A stretch of 36,662 nucleotides of DNA from a virus, in IMG/VR virus record IMGVR_UViG_3300042306_000268, positions 1 through 36,662 of that record; one strand, given 5' to 3'. The notes under the pieces were generated by a model, which was given only the letters and a program-made list of their open reading frames with translations, was not told the DNA's origin and made no database searches. Shown here piece after piece: positions 12,215 through 20,058 of this stretch. Position 1 is the first letter of the stretch, and every line of letters begins with the position of its first letter. Position numbers and translations under genes: made by a program.

Positions 12215-12991
12215 TTAGAAATATTGAATGTTTAATCTAAAAGGATAGTTAATTTCTAAACGCTCGAATGGTTCGTTCTTACGAACTTCTAGCATCATAG
12301 TCTTACCCAAAGCCAGTGCAACTGCACTAGGTCCACCCATGCTGGTAACAAAGTATTCACTACCTTGAATAACTCGAGCAAGTTCCATTAGATTTTCTGT
12401 TCTATAATGAGGTACCCATACTTTGAATATTTCTTCAAAGGCCGCATGTTCTTCTTCACTGCCTACAAATACGCCCTGGTCAGTTAATCCTCTTTGACAA
12501 ACGTTTTGCCATGTTTTGCTGTCTTTTTCATTTCCGTCTTGGTAGTTCATGTTACGATGTACTACGATAGGACGTCCTGGAATCTTAATAGGATTACGAC
12601 ATTCCATCCATGGATCTATTTGAAGTTGTCTGAAATGATATTTGTGATCAATGCCATTGGCTAGTGCATGTTGATTACTAAAATTACGAGGTAAGAAACC
12701 TGTCTCTAAATGCAATGCTGCATCTTCAAGTTCGTAATCAATATCTTCACCGTTCCATACTTTAAAACTATTAATGTACGGTTGATGCAACATAAACTCT
12801 TCCATTTGATCAAAGTCTACTTGTCTCATCTTATCGTTGTGACGTCCTGCATCAGGCCACCCTAACTTTTCTTGAATCATTTTTTTAAGATTACCTAGAC
12901 GAAGGTAAACATCACCACCGCCTAATATTTTAACTGCAACCATGCTACACAATGTGTCGCCCATGGTACCTGAATGTGAAAATGTTGTCAT
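12215..12991 (-). CDS. GT9-like (heptosyltransferase-type) protein
   Basis: A 258-residue protein from the ATG at 12991; an in-frame GTG at 13024 lies inside the upstream gene and is less likely. The N-terminus FSHSGTMGDTLCSM matches the GD-containing first loop of GT-B family 9 enzymes. The C-terminal part has the donor-site pattern of that family: VFVGSEEEH, then MELARVIQGSEYFVTSMGGPSAVALALG. GT9 members are ADP-heptose:LPS heptosyltransferases. At 258 residues it is shorter than the usual 320-350, so the acceptor domain is reduced. An ADP-heptose cassette at 20045-21924 supports the assignment. Confidence 0.65.
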   Translation of the reverse strand: MTTFSHSGTMGDTLCSMVAVKILGGGDVYLRLGNLKKMIQEKLGWPDAGRHNDKMRQVDFDQMEEFMLHQPYINSFKVWNGEDIDYELEDAALHLETGFLPRNFSNQHALANGIDHKYHFRQLQIDPWMECRNPIKIPGRPIVVHRNMNYQDGNEKDSKTWQNVCQRGLTDQGVFVGSEEEHAAFEEIFKVWVPHYRTENLMELARVIQGSEYFVTSMGGPSAVALALGKTMMLEVRKNEPFERLEINYPFRLNIQYF

Positions 12992-13001
12992 AATTTCTTT
13001 C

Positions 13002-13838
13002 TTATCTATACATATCTGTGGCACGTAATACTGCGCCTTCTAAAATCATATCTTTGTATTGTTCAACATTACTAGTAACACATTCGGGAAAGTAATCATC
13101 TAGTTGAACCCACTCATATCTTTCGCTGTCATTGGGACCATGATGTCCGTATTTGTTTTGTATAAACCATTTGATATTGTGACGCTTGATCATATCAGGT
13201 GTATCAGTTTCTGTGTGAGCAAAGTTTTGAATTTTGGTAATCGCATGTTGATCATCACCTAGGTAAGTGAAATGCCAGCCGCCATGATCCACAAATACTG
13301 TGTTTTCTGGCTTTGCGTTCCAAAAGAATGTCCATTCTCTTTCTTGTTGTGCGTTTGAATAACAACGACCTCTTGTTACCATGATGTTGGCATTTTTTGA
13401 AACGTTATAAACTTTCATGTAGTTTAGTTTATATTGAAATTGCGGAATGTTCAAGATGTATTTGTCATAATTATTCTCATCTTCTTTTATCAAAGTAACG
13501 ATCTCAGCACGAGTAATTTCGTCACAGTCACTGACAATAACAATGTCTTCGGGTTCCATATCATATAGGCCTCGGTCAAGACAAACCCGCTGGAAACGTT
13601 CACGGACCCACGAGTCTTCAGTCTCGGGCATGTCTTCTACTTTTATATGACGAATCTTACTCATCCACTGACTAAATCTCTCTTTGTTATTTTCAAAGAT
13701 ATATTCTTTGGGTTTACCGCTGTGACTTAGATTTGATTCTGCTAAAACAAATACGTCAACTACGTCCCACAGTTCTTTCAATCGAATTTCTAAAACGTCT
13801 AATTCGTTAAAGAATGGAAAACAATCATATACTTTCAT
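13002..13838 (-). CDS. GT17-like glycosyltransferase
   Basis: A 278-residue protein. The opening MKVYDCFPFFNELDVLEIRL is characteristic of family GT17 (N-acetylglucosaminyltransferase III type), and IVIVSDCDEITR near residue 105-116 is the conserved acidic metal site. The start at ATG 13838 fits the family N-terminus, has a GGAG ribosome site 8 bases upstream and shares one base with the previous stop (TAATG); a TTG four codons earlier is less likely. Bacterial and phage homologues act in glycan loci, and the exact sugar is unknown. Confidence 0.8.
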   Translation of the reverse strand: MKVYDCFPFFNELDVLEIRLKELWDVVDVFVLAESNLSHSGKPKEYIFENNKERFSQWMSKIRHIKVEDMPETEDSWVRERFQRVCLDRGLYDMEPEDIVIVSDCDEITRAEIVTLIKEDENNYDKYILNIPQFQYKLNYMKVYNVSKNANIMVTRGRCYSNAQQEREWTFFWNAKPENTVFVDHGGWHFTYLGDDQHAITKIQNFAHTETDTPDMIKRHNIKWFIQNKYGHHGPNDSERYEWVQLDDYFPECVTSNVEQYKDMILEGAVLRATDMYR

Positions 13839-14437
13839 TAAAATCTCCAAATGTATTGATAACCTTCATGTACTAAAGGTTTGCCGATGCTCTGCATAAA
13901 ATCATAAATGTATGCACCTTTGCCTTGACGTTGCCCATTGACAATAAAATTATCATCTACAGCAACAAGTGAACCAGGCCGCAGTCTAGACATAATTGCC
14001 GCAAGTTCTTTAATGTGATGTGCAGCACTGGGCCATGGGTCTTCTGGTTCGTAATCATAACTATCTAAGTATAACAGATCTACATAGTTCTCTGTTTCAG
14101 TTAAGTTCTGATTTGCTTGCCAGAGAAATTCAACGCTGTCACTGCAATGGATTTGTACTCGATCGCTTACTTGAGTAAGTGCATATTCTACGTGTTCTGG
14201 ATTGATGTCAACGGAGTGTAATTCACCGCCGCTTTGATTAATGAATGCATCAAAAATTCTTGTGCTGAATCCTTCATCTTTAAAACTTACGTCTTCGCTT
14301 CCCCACTCTTTATGTGGAGGACGAGCGCATCCTGTTTCAATTATTAATGGTTCTTCACAAGTTTTTAAATGCTCTATCATTATTTGGAATGAGTCCTGGC
14401 GCTTGCCAGTTTTACGGATCATTTCTTCTAAGGTCAT
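13838..14437 (-). CDS. Class I SAM-dependent methyltransferase
   Basis: A 199-residue protein. LIIETGCARPP (about residues 31-41) is motif I, SVDINPEH (about 94-101) the acidic motif II, LLYLDSYDYEP the motif IV region, and LVAVDDNF the post-IV strand. The layout fits the Methyltransf_24-like class seen in polysaccharide loci. AGGA precedes the ATG. This is the first gene of the minus-strand glycan operon, read from a candidate late promoter at 14463-14469. The substrate is unknown, probably a sugar. Confidence 0.75.
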   Translation of the reverse strand: MTLEEMIRKTGKRQDSFQIMIEHLKTCEEPLIIETGCARPPHKEWGSEDVSFKDEGFSTRIFDAFINQSGGELHSVDINPEHVEYALTQVSDRVQIHCSDSVEFLWQANQNLTETENYVDLLYLDSYDYEPEDPWPSAAHHIKELAAIMSRLRPGSLVAVDDNFIVNGQRQGKGAYIYDFMQSIGKPLVHEGYQYIWRF

Positions 14438-14462
14438 TTTTATCCTGTGTAAATGTTGTTGA

Positions 14463-14469
14463 TATTTAC
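14463..14469 (-). promoter_or_regulatory. Candidate T4-type late promoter before the glycan operon
   Basis: On the minus strand GTAAATAT, close to the T4 late consensus TATAAATA, about 25 bases before the ATG at 14437. It follows directly after the terminator at 14477-14498. Confidence 0.45.
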
Positions 14470-14476
14470 AAACAAG

Positions 14477-14498
14477 AAAGGAACCCTCAGGCTCCTTT
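14477..14498 (-). terminator. Intrinsic terminator after the pol-beta-like gene
   Basis: The 9-bp stem AAAGGAGCC/GGTTCCTTT (one G-U) with a 4-nt loop, followed on the minus strand by CTTGTTTG. It ends the unit that contains 14516-15208. Confidence 0.75.
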
Positions 14499-14515
14499 TG
14501 ATTCTTTATAAAAGT

Positions 14516-15208
14516 TTACTTATTGATGCTTAAATTTTTATCAAATGTCTGATCTATATAAGATACTAGCTTTTCTAATGATTTACTGTTACGTAAGCTC
14601 TTATATACTAAATTTTCTATCCCGTATTCTCCGGTCTGTTTTAGACCTATTTTGCGGTATTTTCGTAATAATTTTAGAACTTTTTGAGCCATTTCGAAGT
14701 CGTTTTGATTCAAAACATACCTGATTAAATTATCCCAGTACTCGTACTGCTTTTCGATGCTTTTACGGTCTATTTTGCCACTATAGTTCTTTGGCTCGCG
14801 TATCCAGCTATTAGTTTTAAGACTCCACGCTGAACTTACAGTCGGACGAGTTTGATCTTCTGTTCCGGGCTCTACAGGAATACCTCTGATATTGATTTGA
14901 AATTTTTCTTTAAACAGTAATCGTTTAGTGTCCAACAATTCTTCCACTTCTTGATCACACTGTATTTTACCATAGTCTATAATTAGATGCAGATCAAGAT
15001 CGCTTTGCTCGGTATAGTGATAAGTGACTTGACCTCCGGTTATTTGTACATCGATAACAGGAACATCGATATCTATAAATTCTCTAAATTTTTCTGCAAT
15101 CTGTAACAGCTTAACTTTAACTTCGGGGCGCAGTTGTATACCATCCCATAGTTTGGGATTTAATCGATCATGTTCCTCGTAGCCCTTGGTAAATTCAATC
15201 ATTCGCAT
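14516..15208 (-). CDS. Pol-beta-superfamily nucleotidyltransferase-like protein
   Basis: A 230-residue protein. The block GGQVTYHYTEQSDLDLHLII (residues 58-77) has the GG...DxD signature of pol-beta-type nucleotidyltransferases (D70, D72), and the next acidic strand follows. The C-terminal half is helical and basic (VLNQNDFEMAQKVLKLLRKYRK). Superfamily members add nucleotides to RNA, proteins or small molecules; the target here is unknown. An ATG two codons in (15202) could also be used. A candidate late promoter sits 7 bases before ATG 15208, back-to-back with that of the plus-strand neighbour. Confidence 0.6.
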   Translation of the reverse strand: MRMIEFTKGYEEHDRLNPKLWDGIQLRPEVKVKLLQIAEKFREFIDIDVPVIDVQITGGQVTYHYTEQSDLDLHLIIDYGKIQCDQEVEELLDTKRLLFKEKFQINIRGIPVEPGTEDQTRPTVSSAWSLKTNSWIREPKNYSGKIDRKSIEKQYEYWDNLIRYVLNQNDFEMAQKVLKLLRKYRKIGLKQTGEYGIENLVYKSLRNSKSLEKLVSYIDQTFDKNLSINK

Positions 15209-15215
15209 AGAATAT

Positions 15216-15222
15216 TATTTAT
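15216..15222 (-). promoter_or_regulatory. Candidate late promoter (minus)
   Basis: ATAAATA on the minus strand, 7 bases before ATG 15208, matching the core of the T4 late -10 element. Confidence 0.5.
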
Positions 15223-15225
15223 TGA

Positions 15226-15232
15226 TTAAATA
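15226..15232 (+). promoter_or_regulatory. Candidate late promoter (plus)
   Basis: TTAAATA on the plus strand ends 5 bases before ATG 15238. It is divergent from and almost abutting the minus-strand element. Confidence 0.4.
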
Positions 15233-15237
15233 TTATT

Positions 15238-15798
15238 ATGATTGAACAAAATTATAGAGGTTATCTTTTAGCAGCTCATCCTAGACGACAGGAACCGATT
15301 CTTCGTAAAGGAGTATTGCTAATATTAGATCATGATGCAACCGGGGCTATAGGACTCCAGATCAATAAACCATTTACAAATGATATCACGTTTCAAACTG
15401 TAATGCAGAATGTAGGCTTACATACAGATCAAGACCAGCCTTTATACAACGGCGGTCAAGAGTCAACTAATAGAATACATGTAATACATAGTCTAGACTG
15501 GTATACATCTAACACTACTAAAGTTACAAATCGAATTGGAGTAAGTCATGATGTTTCAGTTCTTGCCGCAATAAGCAAGGGAGAAGGTCCTGAACATTTC
15601 AGAGTAGTTGCAGGATTTACACGTTGGTTGCCCGGACACATTGAAGGGGAAGTTGCAGGAAAAGAACCTTGGCATTCATGGAGTTCATGGAGTTATGCTC
15701 CTGCTGAAGTCGAAACTGTATTTGGATCAGATGATATTGACCAGTGGCACAAAGTTATAGCTGAATCAGGTCGTTTACAAATTGCAAATTGGTTTTAA
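15238..15798 (+). CDS. AlgH/YqgE (UPF0301) family protein
   Basis: A 186-residue protein with the order of motifs of this bacterial family: GYLLAAHP near the N-terminus, GAIGLQINKPF (about 36-46), LYNGGQES, IHVIHSLDW, then AISKGEGPEHFRVVAGFTRW and a C-terminal EVETVFGSDD block. Its length equals the bacterial family norm (about 185). The biochemical role of AlgH/YqgE is unresolved; AlgH was first named for an effect on alginate regulation in Pseudomonas. It is one of only two plus-strand genes within the minus-strand block and overlaps gp41 tail to tail by 4 bases. It was presumably taken from a host. Confidence 0.85.
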   Translation: MIEQNYRGYLLAAHPRRQEPILRKGVLLILDHDATGAIGLQINKPFTNDITFQTVMQNVGLHTDQDQPLYNGGQESTNRIHVIHSLDWYTSNTTKVTNRIGVSHDVSVLAAISKGEGPEHFRVVAGFTRWLPGHIEGEVAGKEPWHSWSSWSYAPAEVETVFGSDDIDQWHKVIAESGRLQIANWF

Positions 15799-17267
15799 TC
15801 TTTTTCAGGATTTAAATTAGCCAACATACTTCTAATGTCGGCAACACCCTTGGCGTGTTTATTTTTACTAACAGCTACACCTTTTGTAGGATCAATTGGA
15901 ATAATTTCTCCAGTTTCGGGATCAGTAGTAGTTGACACTGTGCTGGTCCTTTTTAGGCCTGCATAGACACTACTTCCGCCACCCTGTTGCCGTTGCTGAC
16001 TGAAACTGCCTTCTTGCTCATCTTCACCTAGGTCGCTAATACGCAATGTATCTACATTAAACTCTAGATCAACTTTTTGCCCAACACCACTAGAACTACG
16101 TGTCTTCATAAACTGTATTTGATACCGCCCACGTTCTTTCATAGCACGTGACGTAAAGATACCGATAACATTATCCGCCGTCATAATCTTACTCAATCCG
16201 CCCGAGATGTGGCTGTGATCAAACTCAATTTCTTCAACAGCACTACGGTTTAACTGTGACGCTGTGACTGTGATACATTGTGTTTCCATAGCCAAGTTAC
16301 GAATTTCTTCCGACACATACTTGTCCTTAACGAACAGGTCACTTGGGCTAACTTTAACACTCAACGGCATCATCAAGTCCAAATAGTCAATTAGAATAAC
16401 GTCGGGCTTGCAACCTTTCTTGACCTGATACTCTTTCAAGTAGGCACGGATATCGTTACAGTTCTTGCCCGATGGCATATACTTAACCTGTAAGTTACCA
16501 CTCTTCTTGCCCAACATCTTGACCTTGAGTTCAACGTCGTCGATGTTCTTAAAGATCTCTCGAGTTGTAATACCTGTCATCATACTATCGAGTCGCATAC
16601 CTACGAGGCCTTCGGCTAATTCAAATGTAAGATATAAGACATTAAGTCCAGCTAGTGCCCAGTTCACTCCTAAGTTGGCTAAGAACAAACTCTTGCCGCC
16701 ACCTGATCCAGCACAGAAGATATTCAGTTCACCTCGGTTAAATCCGCCGTATAATTTCTTATCAATGCTGGGCCATCCTGTGCTGATCTGCCCATTGCCA
16801 TCTTTAAGTTTAGTCAGACGTGCTCTGGGATCTTCAAAGTAATCTGTACCCATATCTTTGTTTAGAGATATCTGTATAGCATCCTTAATTAGTTTTTCAA
16901 CTGGACCGTAGTCTCCGGACTCTAACAAATCACTAGACTCGATAATTGCCCTTTCTAGTCCTTTGTGTCTGCTAAAGTTTTCAAACTCATTCATTAACCA
17001 TTCATAGTTTTCTCTGGGCAATGCAACTGGGTTATACTGACTTCTTGTAGATGCGTTGACGATATTGGCCTCGGGCATTACCTTGTATTCATCTACATAT
17101 TTTGTAATGAACTCTGCACTTTCTTGCAGTCGCTGATCAAAGTTTTTGGGATCAAAAATATTTTGACAACGTACAAACGTCTCAGCATCGCTTAGAAACA
17201 TTTCCAAGTACAGCTTTTGCACTTCAAAGTCATAATTGGGTTTTTGTGGTTTTTCTTTTTTATTCAT
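15795..17267 (-). CDS. 41: Replicative DNA helicase (T4 gp41/DnaB type)
   Basis: A 490-residue hexameric 5'-3' helicase. The N-terminal region (about 1-150) corresponds to the DnaB N-terminal and linker helices. The RecA-like core has Walker A GSGGGKS (about 186-192), LYLTFEL, Walker B VILIDYLDL (about 295-303) and the H4-type block VTASQLNRSAV. Length is near T4 gp41 (475). The C-terminal 60 residues are Gln/Ser-rich and probably flexible. It overlaps the primase gene by 8 bases, so both primosome subunits are translated together. Confidence 0.93.
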   Translation of the reverse strand: MNKKEKPQKPNYDFEVQKLYLEMFLSDAETFVRCQNIFDPKNFDQRLQESAEFITKYVDEYKVMPEANIVNASTRSQYNPVALPRENYEWLMNEFENFSRHKGLERAIIESSDLLESGDYGPVEKLIKDAIQISLNKDMGTDYFEDPRARLTKLKDGNGQISTGWPSIDKKLYGGFNRGELNIFCAGSGGGKSLFLANLGVNWALAGLNVLYLTFELAEGLVGMRLDSMMTGITTREIFKNIDDVELKVKMLGKKSGNLQVKYMPSGKNCNDIRAYLKEYQVKKGCKPDVILIDYLDLMMPLSVKVSPSDLFVKDKYVSEEIRNLAMETQCITVTASQLNRSAVEEIEFDHSHISGGLSKIMTADNVIGIFTSRAMKERGRYQIQFMKTRSSSGVGQKVDLEFNVDTLRISDLGEDEQEGSFSQQRQQGGGSSVYAGLKRTSTVSTTTDPETGEIIPIDPTKGVAVSKNKHAKGVADIRSMLANLNPEKD

Positions 17268-18264
17268 CTCTTAACGCTTCTAGTTTCTTCTTCATTAGAT
17301 TTATTTTTATCTCGCCCGCAACCTTGTAGTGCAAGATTGTGGCTAACACATACAGTCGTCCATATTTCTTTACAGCATCTGCTACATCTTTGACGTCATC
17401 GCCCCACGGAGGCAAACTAGCACTCCAGCCATTGGTTATTGCTGATTTGAGCATCTTGGCACCGGGGCGATCTCTGTCTGGTACTACTATAATTTCTTTT
17501 CCTAATCCAGTCAATCTTGCAATCTGGGCATCGTTAGGCTCGTTCGTCATAATGGCTACGCCATCTATAGCTATAGCATCAAATTGTCCTTCTACGACTA
17601 TGACGCATTGACGATTCCACCCTTGACGATCCAAATTAAAAACATATCCACTTTGACTATCTGTCAAGTACTTAGGGTTGCCGGGATTGATTTTTCTGCC
17701 AGTGTATCCTATTACCTTTCCATCTTGATAAAACGGTATTAGTACTCTATCTACATAGCCCGATGCAGGACTCCACATCCAATTGTACCAATCGAGCTCC
17801 ATACCCCTACTTAAAATGTATTCTACTATCTTGCCAATGTCTTCTGCTACATCGGGCAAGTACCCGGTATTAATCCATTCCATTACAGACATTGTGCCAT
17901 CGGGCAAGGGTTTTTCTAATAATACTAAATTTAGTGCTTTCTTAAGAACGGGCTGGTCATCTTTGATCTTGAGTGCCGCAAGATTAAGTTTACCTATGTC
18001 TATCTCATTCATGCCTATCCATTGAAATAGGCTTTTGGTATTCTTGCTTAGAATTTTACCAGGAGTCCATCCTGCGGCAAATCCACAATTGAAACAATGA
18101 TATACAAACCCGTCATTCTCTACTCTAATACCGCCACGCAGTTTTTCATCTTGACGTTCTCCTCTGTGATGACAGCAGGGAGCATTAAAACTGGTCCATC
18201 CACCGGATGTAAGTTTCCTCTTAGAAGGCAGTAATGTCAGTAATGCAGATTGTATATCGTTCAC
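17260..18264 (-). CDS. 61: DNA primase (T4 gp61 type)
   Basis: A 334-residue primase, close to T4 gp61 (342). The N-terminal zinc ribbon uses C30/C31, H32/H33, C57 and C60 (YHCFNCGF). A TOPRIM-like domain follows, with VIVVEGQFDAIAI (about 215-227) supplying the conserved Glu, and VVPDRDRPG (about 252-260) the acidic DxD site. It makes RNA primers for lagging-strand synthesis with gp41. It begins 9 bases after the upstream virion-type gene ends. Confidence 0.92.
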   Translation of the reverse strand: MNDIQSALLTLLPSKRKLTSGGWTSFNAPCCHHRGERQDEKLRGGIRVENDGFVYHCFNCGFAAGWTPGKILSKNTKSLFQWIGMNEIDIGKLNLAALKIKDDQPVLKKALNLVLLEKPLPDGTMSVMEWINTGYLPDVAEDIGKIVEYILSRGMELDWYNWMWSPASGYVDRVLIPFYQDGKVIGYTGRKINPGNPKYLTDSQSGYVFNLDRQGWNRQCVIVVEGQFDAIAIDGVAIMTNEPNDAQIARLTGLGKEIIVVPDRDRPGAKMLKSAITNGWSASLPPWGDDVKDVADAVKKYGRLYVLATILHYKVAGEIKINLMKKKLEALRDE

Positions 18265-18273
18265 ATATACAGT

Positions 18274-19110
18274 TTAGCTTCTGTAAAGTGCTTTGTCAAA
18301 CGATCCGAAGAAACTAGGATTATCATTATTAGATTCTGCAGGTGCAGTTCCAGGAACATGTAGAATTCTAATATAGGTATAGACACCATTAAAGTTAATC
18401 GAATCTATTCCGGTAAATCCAGTATAAGTCTTGGTAACGATGTTAGAATAATTTCCACTTGATCCCGGAGTGTTGTCCAGGGTTCCTTGAATGTATACGG
18501 TCCCCTTATATCCGGTCATGTACATGGCTAATGTGTGCAATGCGCTATTACCATTGTATTCTGGGTTAGCATAGATGTTTCCACTCTTATGCTCATACTT
18601 CTGTATATCGTCGTTGTATGTAATATTAAACGTGTTTATAGTGGTGCTGTCTTTGAGAACAGGAAATACTTCAGAACTTAGATGCAGGGTTCCTGCCATT
18701 CCGTAGTAAGTATTAGAATAAGTTGGGAGATAGGCTCCATCAGATTCTCTAAGTTTAATTGTATATTGATAACTGGTTCTATCTAAATCTAATGTATCAC
18801 TCTCATTAAGAGTTAGTATAGCTAATCCCTTGGTTGAAGTAGTTGCTACATCTAGTACTTCGATTTGTTTTTCAACTATTAATCTCTGATTGATAGCATC
18901 AAACATACTGAATACAAATGTTTGCGTGTTGTAGATTCTAACATTTTTTTGGTCGCTATTTTTAAACTGAATTCTAACTTGATTTTTGATACCTTTTTGT
19001 ATCTTTAGGTCTCGCTGGTACATAACCTGGTTTACTCCTCTTACAGTAGCGTCCAAATCTAATGTTACATCGAGTTTGTAATTATATAAATAGACTGGTA
19101 AATTTTGCAT
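18274..19110 (-). CDS. Probable virion structural protein
   Basis: A 278-residue, beta-rich, Thr/Asn/Tyr-rich protein without Cys-based or enzymatic motifs. Its N-terminal block (KIQKGIKNQVRIQFKNSDQK) resembles the first domain of phage baseplate or fibre proteins of BppU type. The rest looks like repeated beta-sandwich sequence (GYKGTVYIQGTLDNTPG, then a Tyr-rich end). A candidate late promoter stands 4 bases before its ATG, which fits a structural role. Tail or head decoration is the best guess. Confidence 0.6.
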   Translation of the reverse strand: MQNLPVYLYNYKLDVTLDLDATVRGVNQVMYQRDLKIQKGIKNQVRIQFKNSDQKNVRIYNTQTFVFSMFDAINQRLIVEKQIEVLDVATTSTKGLAILTLNESDTLDLDRTSYQYTIKLRESDGAYLPTYSNTYYGMAGTLHLSSEVFPVLKDSTTINTFNITYNDDIQKYEHKSGNIYANPEYNGNSALHTLAMYMTGYKGTVYIQGTLDNTPGSSGNYSNIVTKTYTGFTGIDSINFNGVYTYIRILHVPGTAPAESNNDNPSFFGSFDKALYRS

Positions 19111-19114
19111 AAAG

Positions 19115-19121
19115 TATTTAT
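19115..19121 (-). promoter_or_regulatory. Candidate late promoter
   Basis: ATAAATA on the minus strand, followed by CTTT and ATG 19110. Good match to the T4 late -10 core. Confidence 0.55.
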
Positions 19122-19130
19122 TTTAAACTA

Positions 19131-19499
19131 ATGAGAGACCAGTTCCAAGAAAACTTTCCGTTCATAACCTGCTTAAAATCCAATGATAAGGAATATGTAG
19201 GTATTGTTATTAACTTTGATGATTATGTTGCTAGCATCTACGATCTATCTATGATCGTAGGAGTCGAGGAACGACAGATTTTCCTAGAAATGGGTGAAGT
19301 CTGGTGGTGGGAAAGTAACAGAAAAATACCCATAAACATTTTTCTTAAAAAAGAAATGCATGTATTCCGACCCTTTATAAAAACTTTTAATGTAAAAGAC
19401 ATAGAGTTAGTATTTGGTCCTAGTGTTAATCTAAGCGAAATTGCTGAAAAGAGAGTAAAACGTAAATCTATTCAGCTAATAAGGAATGCGAGGAAGTAA
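19131..19499 (+). CDS. Small conserved phage protein, unknown function
   Basis: A 122-residue plus-strand protein, divergent from the virion-type gene. The N-terminus is beta-rich (FITCLKSNDKEYVGIVINFDDY, Sm/SH3-like in pattern), with an acidic Trp cluster (GEVWWWES) and a basic C-terminus (EKRVKRKSIQLIRNARK) that could bind nucleic acid. It overlaps the convergent DnaE-like gene by 32 bases. No promoter is obvious. Similar proteins are, from memory, present but unnamed in related marine phages. Confidence 0.7.
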   Translation: MRDQFQENFPFITCLKSNDKEYVGIVINFDDYVASIYDLSMIVGVEERQIFLEMGEVWWWESNRKIPINIFLKKEMHVFRPFIKTFNVKDIELVFGPSVNLSEIAEKRVKRKSIQLIRNARK

Positions 19500-20058
19500 G
19501 ACCTTCGCAAATTAAGTTCATTTGAACTACAATAGCTGCCGCATATGCTATAGCGTGAGCTTTTTTAAAATAATACTCATTACCCGCAGGCTTTTGCCAA
19601 ATTTCTGCGTTTACAGTATTCCAGTCTTGTCCAATTAGATAGCGTTTTGCCGGTCTAATCATAGCTAATACCGCAGCCAATTGACTTATGCTATTTGGCA
19701 ACATCTGTCTTAGAATTGATCCGTGACCGTTCACATGGAACAACATATTAGTGAAATCGTCCTGTTGTAAAAGATCCCATAGTGGTTCTTGATTTAATAA
19801 TTTTAAGAGATGTTCTTCATCTCGTACATCTTTGTAAATTCCAACATTTAATAGGTCAATCTTAAAATACCCGCGGTTTTCAGCTTCTTTATAGTCAAAG
19901 CTAGCAGTATCAGTTATGGAATTGTACGGGATAGAATGACAATATACGCCAGTATTGTGCTTTTTAAAAGTTCCATTATCTTTAATAGCCGCTGGTACAT
20001 GCTCGATAATTTTGAGAATTTTTGTTCTATCAGCAAAGTCGATATCAATATCCGGCAT
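19468..20058 (-). CDS. Miniature DNA polymerase III alpha (DnaE/PolC)-like core protein
   Basis: A 196-residue protein that follows the motif order of C-family polymerase catalytic cores: PDIDIDF (2-8, palm aspartates), HNTGVYCHSIP (34-44, the HaaGV block), SFDYKEAENRGYFKIDLL (53-70, the K-x-D palm strand), MLFHVNGHGS (105-114, the FQ-ES block), AVLAMIRPA (129-137, the RPG block) and YFKKAHAIAYA (163-173, the F-KSHA-AY block). A bacterial alpha subunit is about 1160 residues; the PHP, beta-binding and OB regions are absent. Whether it polymerises DNA is unknown. It overlaps the heptose kinase gene by 14 bases. Confidence 0.75.
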   Translation of the reverse strand: MPDIDIDFADRTKILKIIEHVPAAIKDNGTFKKHNTGVYCHSIPYNSITDTASFDYKEAENRGYFKIDLLNVGIYKDVRDEEHLLKLLNQEPLWDLLQQDDFTNMLFHVNGHGSILRQMLPNSISQLAAVLAMIRPAKRYLIGQDWNTVNAEIWQKPAGNEYYFKKAHAIAYAAAIVVQMNLICEGLTSSHSLLAE

